A program made the translations under genes and the position numbers. From NCBI GenBank assembly GCA_916610825.1, contig OU744448.1, positions 28,604,107 to 28,668,106 of the forward strand: 64,000 bases of DNA. Reading direction: 5' to 3'. The DNA is from Haliclystus octoradiatus (Eukaryota; Cnidaria; Staurozoa; Stauromedusae; Haliclystidae). Positions 31,408 to 43,900 of this stretch are shown one piece after another (the first letter of the stretch is position 1; the number at the start of each line of letters is the position of its first letter). The notes under the pieces were generated by a model. That model was not told the DNA's origin, ran no database searches, and was given only the letters and a program-made list of their open reading frames with translations.

Positions 31408-31615
31408 ATGAAGAATAAGCGATATCTCATCACAAAGCATCAATCGTCCACAAAAACGCAAAGAGATAGATGAAGAAGAAGCGGCTTCCTAATCATAAAG
31501 CCTCGCTAATCCGCAAAGACGCGAAGAAATTGATGAAGAAGAAGCGGCATCTTATCCACAAAGCATTGCCCATCCACGAAGACCCGAAGAAATTGATGAA
31601 GAATAAGCACATTCT
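31408..31615. repeat. 63-bp tandem repeat, about 3.3 units
   Basis: The unit runs from TGAAGAAGAAGCGGC to GAAGAAATTGA and is repeated with about 20% divergence. The unit length is a multiple of three, but stops occur within units, so no protein is encoded in any consistent frame. Confidence 0.65.
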
Positions 31616-32568
31616 CATAGAGGCAATGTCAGACTAAAAAGAAGCAATAGCAACGAAGTTGCAGGGTATGGGTAGAGAGTGCAGGGTATGCTGGTTCGAG
31701 TCCTGGTCGAGACGAAGTTTTAATTTTTCCCGAAATGTTTACAAGTTACTGTTCGTTCATTATACGCATGCGTTGATGGCCAGGAATGCGCTTCATGGGT
31801 TTGTTAAAAAAAATTGCGTCGCTGCCCTCAAAGATATGGCATGTATTATTGAAAAACTCAACAACAACAAAATACTAATAAAAAAAAACTATTACCGATG
31901 ACTATATCTCCTGCATCAGATACTATATCAGATGAGCTGGCTGGCTCACACATTTTCACCAAAGTATTAACACATTCCAGCTCGAATTTCAATCAAACAA
32001 AACAACAAATTTAATTCTTCATTTACTAACCGTAGCAGTTTCTAAATACAACATAGAAGAAAATAAATAAATGTTTTAATTCGTTTGTAGCATTCTAAAT
32101 TTAACAACACGTATAAAGAGTAGAAATTACATCATCGATTCCTAGCTATATGCCATTTTGAAGATGTAATTAAGTGCCGATCCGTTTAATCCTTCTCGTC
32201 ATCAATTTATGGATTACGTTAATTGATTGTCTGGTCGGCCTGCTGAAATATTTTTGCTGAAACGTTTTTGCATAGCGTGACTCTTCCTCCATCAAAATTG
32301 AAATTGAATATAGTATTTTGGAGGCTCTCCTGCCCTTTTTGAAACCAAAAAAGGAACAATGTTATATACCACAATAGTGTTTGACCATTGTTTTCAGGCA
32401 CCATCTTACATTTCAACTGCTACACGGAAAACGAAATTCAGAACCGTTTTTTTCGTTAAATATTCAACTACTCATCCCGATACTTCTAGCTACTTTCTCA
32501 TAGTATAACATATCATAAAAAGAGATATATGCCTTGGAAGTTGTAACGTTTTTAACACTTTCTAGCAC

Positions 32569-32731
32569 ATACTTATCACATCAGCAGGATTATCGTGCTG
32601 CTACGCAACGATACTAAAACTCTTGTTGAACAGTATATGACAGAAATAGATCTGAGAATCTTGAGACGACAAAACTTAGCTTCCGAAAGCGTTGCGTAGC
32701 AACACGATAATCCTGCTGATGTGATAAGTAT
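32569..32731. mobile_element. 163-bp MITE with 42-bp near-perfect inverted repeats
   Basis: The left arm 32569-32610 starts ATACTTATCACATCAGCAGG and the right arm 32690-32731 is its near-exact complement. The middle of about 79 bp is unrelated. High arm identity suggests recent activity. The target duplication is not clear. Confidence 0.7.
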
Positions 32732-33440
32732 TATCGGATATCTATTGTCTACGTCAGTTTTTGATTGATATGTGAAACTTGGGTACAAAAAAATATAATA
32801 ACTGTGAGTCTGCCCACAGGCTAAGAGCAGTTTCATCTTTCTTTTCATTTGATTTTAAATTCAACAATTTTGCCTCCTGCGTTGCGCTATTTTGTCGGCG
32901 AACTACCTTCGGTGCTTGGACACAACTATCTAGATCTTATTGCTAGAAATCCCAACCGATTTCGATTATGTTATTTTACGTTGCCAGCTTAGGTATTGGC
33001 CAAATTATTGTTTAAATCGCTTCACAAATTGCTAAAATTGGCTTCCAAGTCCGTTTCTTCCTACGAAACGAAACTCTTCAATATTGTTGTGCTGCAGTCG
33101 ATGTTGTAGTTTGCAAATTGATGGAACAGTTTACAGTCAGCTAGAATGGAAATAGCATCTAGGCGATGCAAGCTGCTAACTAATGAATATACGCTCACCA
33201 TTGTCCGATATGTATTTACTAGTACGTACAATATAATGGCGGGAACAATATCGGCTTTATGTTTTTCTGAAAGTGTTTAAATATTAATTGTGCACAAACA
33301 TACATTTTGTGAAACAGTTAATTTTGCTCTTATAGAGATTGACTTCGCAAAAGTAAATTTTCCACGTTAGAAGAAAACAGAATTCAAGGCCTGTGATTCT
33401 ATGCAAATATCCTTTTTGCAATAACAACCCGCATATCAGA

Positions 33441-36400
33441 ATGAATTTTATTCAAAAGAATGTCTTTCGTTTTGTATATCTAACTATTTTCCTTATTCGA
33501 TATGCCATTGGAACAGACATGTTTGAGTTTACACAATCTATATCTGCGAATACTAATGTAACAGTGTTGTCTGCTTTTATTTCTGAAACATTGTTGCTCT
33601 GCTGTATGGAATGCATCAGTAATCCAGTTTGTGAGATGATTACATGGTCTGGTCCAGCTGAAGAAAGAAAGCAAACCTGCAAACATTTATCAACAAACCA
33701 CACACTAAATGCAGCAACAACTAGCATCCAGTCTGGTACATTAATGGTAAGTGAATAGGATCACATACTAATCAGATTAAATTAGTGGAATAAAAGCCTG
33801 TCATGATAAAGTCTTTAATTTTGATGACGTTACTGAGCCTGTGACCATTAAGAAAATACTCTTGTTCAGAGATATTGTTATTGCCAAATGAGGTTAAATT
33901 TTTAACAGTATTAGATAGTGTTTCATGGTTATCATCCTTTCTTGAGCTTGAAAATTTTGCATCGTCTGCAAATAATTTAATGTCACAACCAGGCTCGACA
34001 CAAGAAGTGATATCATCAATATATATGATAAATAATAACGGACCAAGTACAGAACCCTGAGGAACTCCACTTGGCACAGGTATAGAATTAGAGAGCGAAT
34101 TACCAACAGAAACACATTGCGTTCTATCCTGTGAGACTGTGTCAAAAGTTTTTTGAAAGTCAATATAAATGATATCAATACGGAGTTTGTTATTAATAGA
34201 CTTTGTCCACTGTGATAAGAACGTAATCAATTGAGTACATGTCGAACGACGAGGCAGAAACCCATATTGTTTGTTTGATATAAATTTGTACTTTTGCAAA
34301 TGGGTAAGAACCGTTTGTGATATTATTTTTTCCATGAGCTATCATTCATAAATTCGTCATCTTTTATACATTTGTCATCTTTATTAAGGTATTAAGCCAG
34401 TTGTAAGAATGAAATGAAGTTCGAAATCATATTTTATTGATGTTCTGCCAGACTTCATTACTGTTTTGGAAATCACTAGAAAGCTATTTCAGAAAACTAC
34501 TGCGTGAGCATAAATTTGACCACTGAGCAATTGTGAGTTAATTGTTAGCTAAATTTTGATACCAAAAATACAAACTTTTGAGTGTGTGGGAGCTTGACAT
34601 ATTTGCATATTTTTTCGGTACCCTAGCTGTTATGTTCGTAGGAAAGACAGATAATAGCAATAGAATATGTACTCTAGTCGAGTATAAACGTGAGTCCCGT
34701 TAGTAACAATCGGTAATACCCTTCACTTTTATAACACTTTTTAATCAAACTTGATAATGTATCGCACAGGAAATGTAAATAAACGCTAAATTCTTAGGGT
34801 TTAGACATGAAAATTTGAATTGTTTCACTCGTATAGCGTCTGAAAACAAAATAATTGTGGTCCCAATATCTGCCAATGTTACATGGTGCAAAAGCCATTC
34901 GGATATAATTTTGGAAAAAGTTTTTATCACGGCCGTGATAATCTCCGTGACGAACGGATTCTCGGTGCAGGGTCATTCAGCGCAATGACCATTCGGCGCA
35001 ACGGACTTTCGGCGCAACGGCCTGCACTCATAATTTTGATACGCTGCTTCTGTGTATCACCTCCAGATATCCTTAATTAGCGGGTTATTCACATGAACAA
35101 CATTGACTTCATTAAAAATTGGATTTAAACGAGAATGAATGCAAAAAAATGATATTCCATTTTCCAAACGTTGTTGCCCAAAAGCCTTGTATATCAAGGA
35201 GCATGAATTCGAATGGATTGCCATATAAGATACGTAAACCTAATAAGTAAAACTTCTAATATGTCTAATGTAGGGTTCTCTTGCAGGGAATGAAGACATG
35301 CCGTGAAACCATGCAATCTGGATCATGTCAAGGTACTGTAAACTACAACCAACATAAAATTTGTGTTGATCTAGGTCTCTAGGCGAGTTCTGGTTGACTG
35401 TAATGACAGCAGACCTTCACCATTGACCGATACTTCTTGTTCCCCCAATTAAACGGCATTTATGATCGTAAGCATGTCATTTTGTACAAGAGGCTCTCGC
35501 AGTGCCAGAGTGGGGACTCCATCTGGTCCAGGAAACACAAGGGGTTTCATAGAAAATAGAATATAGAGCATAATTCATCATTAGTAACTGGAGAAGAAAT
35601 ATAATTGGACATATCAAGAGGGGATAAGTTAGGAGGTGGTTTAAATTTAATTAGCAATATTAGACAGGATAGGGGATTATATAAATCATAAACATAGTAT
35701 ACGTATGATATTGTTTGACTCTACAGAATCATAAGCTTCAACTAATAAGGCCTGTGGGGATTGGTTCTTAAGACGTTTTTTCTCTTTCCATACTATACAA
35801 TGCATATTACTGTTACTAGCCGTTTTTATCGTTAAAAGTATAGCGTTTAATTCACGCTCGATTAGGGCATATGAGCGGCAGCAAGATGTTTTGTTTTTGA
35901 TTAACAATAGATGAGACTGATATTGTGTATAGCAGGAGAACAATCACGTAATTGTTTTTTAGCAAGTTTTAATTCATATCTTACCTGTGGTGATCATTGC
36001 TTCACTGTCCTAAGAAACCCGTGACCATTGTCTTTTCTTCCGCGGAAAAGCGGTCTCAGCTGCTTTGACGATGGCTGAGGAAAGAATGGAGGAATCACCT
36101 TTTGGGGGCTGTCCAACAAAAGAATTCTCAAGACAGTACTGAAACGCTTGCTAAAACTCTCAAAGACTTTCCCAACAAAGGACTGTTCCCTCATTTTCCT
36201 TGCAGTACCGGATGCGTTGTTTCATGCAAGAATAAACAAGGTGATGATCAAATGCTGCTATAGTATGACAATCTTAATATAAACGTGGGAAATTAGTGAG
36301 AATATAACGAAGACGTTCTTTCCGGCCTTTAGGACCAAAGAAAGTAGCTCGTCTTGACAGAGGTTTGCGATACACAGAGTTTAACGAAGTAATTTAGTCG

Positions 36401-36845
36401 GTAGAACAGTGGTATTTGTTTTGTTTTAGACTTTGTGAAGGCAACTCCATCTCCTATCCTAGTTAAATCCAAAGATGAGAAACCGGGAACTTTCATATTT
36501 CAATTGCCAACAGGATTGTACAAACTCAAGTTAAATCATTTGTCTGGTAGATTAATTTGCAAACTTCCAACCGCGATGACGTTTGGATGTTACTGGAGTG
36601 GTGGTCCAAGAATTCAAATCGTTCTTACGAATGACTTCCGTGGTAATGAAGTTGTAGGTATGAAGCAATTTGATGAGTTTGATAGTGATATTGTGAATAC
36701 TCCATATATAGCAACTTCTGCCTGCTTTACGCTGGTTCGAGGATCGACTTACTCATTTTGGTACAACACTGACTTAATCAATCATAAAGAAAGTACCAAT
36801 TCTGGAGAAACATCATTTGATCTGTTTGTCAAATTATGTGAATAG
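33441..36845 (+). CDS. Secreted Cys-rich protein with PAN/apple-like domain, three exons
   Basis: Exons 33441-33746, 35287-35332 and 36430-36845 join in phase (0, then 1) and give 255 residues. The start is the first ATG before a hydrophobic leader (VFRFVYLTIFLIRYAIG), a likely signal peptide. Cysteines at about 54, 55, 58, 64 and 80 (CCMECISNPVCEMITW) resemble the C-x3-C-x5-C...W pattern of PAN/apple domains, which bind proteins or sugars. The C-terminal exon is probably beta-rich (FGCYWSGGPRIQIVLTNDF) and I do not recognise it. Both introns carry antisense LINE fragments. The splice sites of exon 2 are good, but it is only 46 bp long. Confidence 0.65.
33772..34335 (-). pseudogene. LINE reverse transcriptase fragment (CR1/jockey-like)
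   Basis: A frame of 187 codons shows LPRRSTCTQL, VPQGSVLGPLLF and the catalytic block KLFADDAKF. Between TFDTVS and the VPSGVPQGS block the family spacing is too short, so an internal deletion has joined the two RT parts. A TAG lies just upstream of the first ATG. It lies in the first intron of the secreted-protein gene, on the opposite strand. Confidence 0.75.
34974..35021. repeat. Three 16-bp GC-rich tandem units
   Basis: Units 34974-34989, 34990-35005 and 35006-35021 share the pattern ATTCGGCGCAACGG. This is a marked GC-rich spot in AT-rich DNA. It lies in the first intron of the secreted-protein gene. Confidence 0.6.
35470..36230 (-). mobile_element. Decayed LINE fragments upstream of the RT relic
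   Basis: On the - strand near 35500-35545 a frame reads FPGPDGVPTLAL, matching the GPDG block at the start of LINE reverse transcriptases. Higher coordinates (35686-36194) hold broken frames with a basic linker-like composition. Together with 33772-34335 they are in the order expected for one LINE, but the second exon of the host gene lies between them. Confidence 0.4.
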
Positions 36846-37600
36846 AATAACAACTGCGTCTAAGGCAGACATCTATAACATACATTAATATTTCATATTA
36901 CTAAAAGCAATACCATATATGTATAATTATATTAAGATGGTTTAAATGCCACCATGCACTAGCTATTTAATAGGTATGAAATTTCTATTTATAATAAGAA
37001 AATATCTACCATATGCACTGCACAGGGGATCATATATAGTATTCAATATATTGAGGGTATAATATATATCATTTTATAATACAATGCTGCAGAGACCGTG
37101 GCTTCATAACCAAATATAAGTATCTTGAGCTATATAAAATTAGGGTAAAATTAATAATATGTTAATAATCGTATGGATTTTACGAAATTTCATTGAGCCA
37201 GATACATTGCCTTTGTAGTTCAATGTATACATTTTTTCCTCACAATCTTCTTATCTTCTTATATTAATGATGTTGTCTGTTTATATATCATTATATTTCT
37301 GTGTCTCACCGCGACTTATGTACGTCTTACTGGCGAAATAATACAGATAATCCGTTGTCCGGAGATTATGCAAACATTTGTGTCGAGATAACCTACACTA
37401 CTGGACCTAAACTAATTGCTAATATATTAATGATTCATAAGTTAAGACACGAATTGACAGTGTGTTCTTTTAATCATTTTGCATATTTGCCATTTAATCA
37501 ATTGTATAGACCTTCATCTGAGTATAGCTATACTAGAGTTTAGAATTTTATTCCAGAAAAAATACTTGGGGAAGCAATAAGAACATTCAAAGAGTCAACT
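36846..37600. other. AT-rich intergenic region, no gene seen
   Basis: Only chance frames without motifs occur. This should hold the 3' UTR of the upstream secreted-protein gene. Confidence 0.4.
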
Positions 37601-37612
37601 CACTATAAATAA

Positions 37613-38200
<588 letters not shown>

Positions 38201-38924
38201 TTTAGTGCGTTTTTATGTATTTATTCATTTGCAAAATATACATCGGCACTCGGCAGGCATACAAAGGTGCTTATCAATTAAATAATCAATACACCGAAAT
38301 TTATGCTACAATATTATTTTGGGAGATAAATATTTTCTAATCTGTCGAATGGAGTATAAACTACTAAAGGCTTTGCTGCACACTCTCCAAAAGTGATTAT
38401 TCATGGATATTTACTCGTGGAAAGAAAGACACCAAGATTACGAAGATACGTTAAGATCCTGTAACTGAGGGAAGATACTGACCTCTCCAACACCAATAGA
38501 ATTGATGGGACTTCAGGCAGAAGAAATGATGCGTCAGCCAAGTATATACGTACGTCTTTGATACAGTTTTCTAATGTTTCAATAGGTAGAGCATGAGCTG
38601 ATTGCGAAGGCTTAAACGAAAATACAGTTTAGTAACATGAGCGTAGCACCCGGCGTAGCAGTAAGCAACAATTCTAATTTCCCGTCATCTAGCGATTAGA
38701 AAAACCACGAGCATAAATCAAGAAAAAATCTTGAAATAAGTGCAATTGCGCTTGAAATAAGTTCTCAGTGCTACGACCAGTCTTATAAGTAAATTAAAAC
38801 TTGAGCTTCAAAATTTTTGAGATTAAAACTCTTTTTGCTTGAAATAAGAACAAATGAACTTTTAGGAGCATTAATTCATAGCAAGAACACCACAGACAAC
38901 AAAATGTCTTATTTTCATCATCAT

Positions 38925-39005
38925 TATCATCATCATTTATTGAGTATGCCTTATAAGCCATTTCCGGCTTTTTTACAAAGGGCTCATACAGAAAAATACA
39001 TTTAA
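38925..39005 (-). mobile_element. Retroelement 3' end with (ATG)n tail
   Basis: Read on the - strand, the segment ends CTCAATAAATGATGATG and continues with ATG-type units, like the tails at 18.6 and 31.3 kb, but its body is different (GCCGGAAATGGCTTATAAGG). Body length and class are unknown. Confidence 0.4.
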
Positions 39006-39439
39006 ATAAAAAAAATAGCTCCGCTACGCTCGGACTCATGGTGAAGTATTAGAAAAAATTTCATTTAATAATGCAATTGTAATCTCGCTAAGCTGCGAGT
39101 CGGCCATCACGACGGGCAATGGAAAAAAAATGTTGTCAAAAAAATTTGGCTAAAAATTTGGAATAATCACACAGCATGCCCATTGTATTTTTAACAATAA
39201 AATGGTGTTTCTTGCGCAATCGTTTTTTGTTCGACCTTTGTTAGCACGCAAAGCAGTGTGTTGAACGTTATTTCAAAAGAACAATAGATTTAGTCAAAAA
39301 TGAAATGAAATGAAATGAAAACGTTTCCACCATGACAGCATAGACTCAAGGTCACTTACGTAACCATGAGTCAAAAACATTAATATAAAGATTAAAAGCT
39401 AATTAATTAGAATACATGGATATAATTATTATTTCGATA

Positions 39440-39906
39440 GATATAGATATGATTTACATTTTTTTTTATAAATGGCACTGTCAGCAATCGCTTTCATCGA
39501 GGATGGCAGACCGTTCCACAAGCAAACACTTGCTGATTGGAAAGAGTGACGATGGCTTTGTTTGATATAGATGTCATTATTGGTTGAGGATCGTGTTTTG
39601 GTGGTTAATGGAGAAGAGAAGAATGTGGTTAACAGAGGAGCTTTCTGAAATTTAAATTTTTGCCCAGGAAAGCTGGTTGAGTTTCACCCTGTCTCTAACG
39701 CAAAGCCAGTTAAGTTGGCTAAGCATGTCTGAGACAGGAGTCCTGTAGTGGCATTGGAGTACCGTCCTCATGCCTCTATTTTGTAATATCTGGAGGCGAT
39801 CGAGGTGTTTGTTCATACAGTTCCCCCAGACAACAGCACAGTAGTCGAAATGTGGCAAAACAAGAGCGTTGAACAAAAGTTTCATACATTTCCCCAATCG
39901 TAGCAT
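39440..39906 (-). pseudogene. CR1/L2-like LINE C-terminal relic
   Basis: The frame 39906-39652 reads FNALVLPHFDYCAVVWG and then RLQILQNRGMRTVL, typical of the region after the RT palm in CR1-like ORFs. After a frame change near 39650 it continues with SFQSASVCLWNGLPSSM to about 39440. It is antisense to nothing known and lies 3' of the atlastin gene. Confidence 0.7.
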
Positions 39907-40478
39907 GAATCTGATGTCAGGCTGGTATTAAATAGCGTCTCATAGTCCTGTATGTATATAGAGCTTCACAGATACAGGGAATGGATTGTGAAGCAGTTCA
40001 TTGTATTACTGTTACTTTACTTTCATCATTTCATGAATATGAATACACAAAAAAGAAATATAGATTAATTCAAGTAGCATACAATTTCAAACTAAATTTG
40101 TGATTTCATTTGTCTATTTCTTTAATTAAGATACAAGCTACAATCTTGTGTGTGTGCAATAACATTTTATTTTTTAACAAAATTATTAGCTTTTATGTTC
40201 AAAATGGTATCCTCGTTTTGTTTTAGTATGTCATCAAAACCATCTGATTGCAAATTTGAATTTTATTATTTCTTTTTCTTTTGTGTTGTTGATAATTGTC
40301 GATTTACAACAGCTTGAGTTCCTTGTGTTAAAGCATATTCATATATTTTTGAAAACATCTACAAAGTATACATATGAACAACAATGAAATCAATTTCAGA
40401 GAATATAAACATTTGCTTTAATTGTCACACTAAAGCTAGAATATTGGTACATGTTCAGATATAGAGTATTATCGTTGT

Positions 40479-40650
40479 CAGGGTCCGACAAAAGGATCAG
40501 CCTTCTGGAGATGCATTTCCATACATTCTTCTGAATTTTATTGCTGACATTTGACCAGTAAATAATCAAAAATACCATTTTTTTTCTTCTGAATTTAATC
40601 TAACCTTCCGGAATCTAGCATTCCAGGAGTCCTACTTTTGTCGGACCTTG
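40479..40650. mobile_element. GGGTCC hAT-type MITE, copy 1
   Basis: The ends are CAGGGTCCGACAAAAGG and the inverted TTTTGTCGGACC, with 172 bp overall. Flanks ATCGTTGT and ACCATTGT match at 6 of 8. The inner halves also carry inverted TTCTGGA/TTCCGGAA blocks, so the whole is nearly palindromic. It lies just 3' of atlastin. Confidence 0.8.
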
Positions 40651-40924
40651 ACCATTGTCCCAAAAAGACCTTACTTGGATCAACTTTGTAATCCAACAAA
40701 ACGTAAAGAAAACGTGGCTTGCACTTGGAAATACAAATAACCAGTCAGTACCCCCCAAAAAGAGATGGGGCAACTTTGGAAGTGGAGGGTATTAGCAGTG
40801 TCTGTCTAGATATATAAGATGAAATCAGAAAATTATCAATTTGCCTAACCTTCTGGGGTTACTAATTCGACAAATATTTTAAAAACCTAACTGATATATT
40901 TGAAAATTTTCAATAAACAAGTTA

Positions 40925-43900
40925 CTATACCTCATCCCAAATCCATTCTGCGATTGTATCTAACTGTGATCCAACATCTCTCATTTCCCCACTGAATCTT
41001 ACATATGCCCATATAATAACACCACATAAAAATACACCAAGTATTAAATTGAACATATTAGCAAATGATAACATCCCAAACATTGTAAAGAATCCAGATA
41101 CAATATAAGCCATCACCATTATTACTAAGAAAACAGCTGGTGTCCTTGCCGCATTGAAAACATTCTTTGAATCATTTAGTTTTGAGAAACTGTCAAAGAG
41201 ATCCTCAATTTCCAATTGTAAACGTTCAGCAAATTCTTTACTAAATTCTTCGCCACCCATTTTACGTGTCGAATTGAATAATTGTAATGCCTTCGTTTTG
41301 CATTCTTCGTGATGTAACATCAGTAACGCTGGTGCAAGATACGGCATATCACCACCACAAACCTAATACAACATATCATAATGTATGGTATAACAATTTG
41401 TGCTGATGTAACTCTAAATCTGAGCAAGTCATTGAGGGGAATTTCAATGTATATTTTTGTATTAAAACAAAATTGCCCAAAGAATTTTCTGCAATTAAGT
41501 CTCTGTGTGCAGGGTCCAGCAAAAGGTTAAGCCTTTTGGAATCCTCGGGGTATTTCAACATTTTTCTACTGATTTTTTGTTGTTGACGTTTGACCAATAA
41601 ATCATTAAAAACACCAATTTTTGTCTGAATTTGCTCTAGGCCTAACCTTTAGGAATCTAGGATTCCAGGATTCCTACTTTTGTCAGACCCTGTCTGTGTG
41701 AATGACTATTGGTAAGTAAATTCATTGGGGAGGGGGCGTTAAAGTGACAAATGCAGGCCAATTATTGATGCCTTAATTCCAAAGAGAGAGAATAGTCACA
41801 TTCAATCTTCAATTTCATAATTGTCAATACAGACTAATGCGTTTCTGTTGTGTTTAGTCTTACCTGTTCCATTTGCTTGTTGTATTTATCTTTTGCTGTT
41901 GCCAAGGCAGCAAGATTGTTAGCTTCTGCAGTTGCCTAGTAAAAAGTTTACAAATTCAACATTAAATAGCCCCCGAAACACAAAGAAGATCAGATCATCA
42001 AAATGAAATTCAAAATAGCAGGAGTATCAAACATCATTGACTGATCTGTACGTCCCGCTTTGATATGCCGCAATTTGATAAGTGATAAGCAACAAACATA
42101 CAAACAAACATATCAAAATCGTAATAGAAAAAAGTGAGACTTGAAAGTCAACAAACATCATAAACATAAAGCAGCATACAAATTTTTTGTTTTTGATGTA
42201 ATAGAAAACAACAAATCTTGATTTTTTGAAGAGCTCTATCATGTCTGATGACTGTTTCATACGAATCATTTTCAAGGTTTTGAAGGTGTTGTAATAGGCT
42301 GGGATAGGAAAGGTTAGCTTGTTTAAGAACAAATTTATGGCAGTGGTAATTTTACAACACAATGTTTCTAAACATTTTCACTCACTTGTAACATTGATTT
42401 TGGCTCTGGTAGCTCATCACTCTGATACATCCGTACGTATGCCTTGAAATATTCCACTAATTCCTGGCACGTCACTTCTGCACCATTTATATTTTTAACA
42501 GATAGATTTTCTGGAGATAAAAGTCTAGGAACAAAAGCTTCCAAATATTGCTTAAACTCATCATCAATATCTGAAAAGGAATTACAATTACATTTGCTTA
42601 AACACGAAAGAACACCAACATTGCGATTTGTTGTGTAAATTTGACAACAACAAAGCTAGAACTAAAATTAAGATTTCCATAATGATTTAAATTGTTGCAG
42701 TGAAACCTGCATACAACATTCATTTATAAGATCTGCATAAATGGCCATGCAATAGACAGATAGCCATTACACAGTAAAATCTGTATATAACAGCCAGCTA
42801 CTAGAGGTAGATAAATTAAGCATTATAGACAGGTGGCCTTTATATACAGGTTTGATTCAATAGAAAATAATATTTTAGACATTGCAAGAGTGACCACTAT
42901 GAACAGGTGGCCGATGTACTGTACCACATTTGACTATAATTGAAATGTACCTGATAAACGTCCATCAAATGTCGGGCTTGTGGCAACAACCTTTCCAGGG
43001 TGAGGTAATAAATAACAACCGATCTTTTCGAAACAACCATGAATGTGACGTCTTACTCTGGATAATTCATCATGCTGACCTTGTTTGACCTGAAAAACGA
43101 TTGTACAGTGGCTCAAAATTGGTTGCAAATCGGTATTAGCTCTAGAGCTATACAGAGGTATACAACGGGAACTATAAAATACACAATTAAAATAAATTTA
43201 TTTCAATTATTGGCAAATTATATATGCACATTGCACAATCAATGCTACAGTAGCTACCCAGAGGTGTGCAGAGAAGCGTTTGACTCCGAGTCCGGCACGG
43301 AAAATGTAAGAAAATAGACTCTGACTCTATTTCAGACAAACGGCTGTAATAATCAATCCTAAATTAAGCAAACACAGGACGCTACAAAATAAGTTAACAT
43401 AATCTGAACTACGTAGCAATCCAATTTCTATGTTGGATAATCTTCGAATTTAAATTTTCGAATTTGCAATGCTTACAGGATCCGACAAAAGGTTCAGCCT
43501 TCTGGAATCCCAGAAGAATTTTAACATTTCCTTCAAAATTTCTTAATTGATGTTTGACCAATAAATCATAGAAGTATCAATTTTCTTCTGAATTTGTTCT
43601 AGTCTTCCGGGATCTAGGATCCCAGGATCCCCACTATTGTTGGACCCTGAATGCTCACTATTTAGGTAGGCCTATTAAGAAGTTACCAGGGTTTCTAGAC
43701 TCCGGCTCCTGCTTTTGCCTGGCAACAAATTCACTCCAGTTCGGCTCCTGTTGAAATATAGATATAAATTCCTTTCGTGACACTAACCTACTACCATTAC
43801 TATTATTTCACAATTTGTAAATGCAGCATATGACAAACAGAGCGCACTAGCGTTCACAAAGTGGAAATGATAAATGGTAATCTTTTCATATGATCTTACC

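Noticed and set aside
31640-31720. Functional tRNA gene around the GGTTCGAGTCC at about 31691
   Set aside because: A box-B-like block is present, but no matching acceptor or anticodon arms were found.
32895-32930. Third copy of the three-hairpin element (CCTTCGGT near 32910)
   Set aside because: Only about a dozen positions match and the upstream hairpins are absent.
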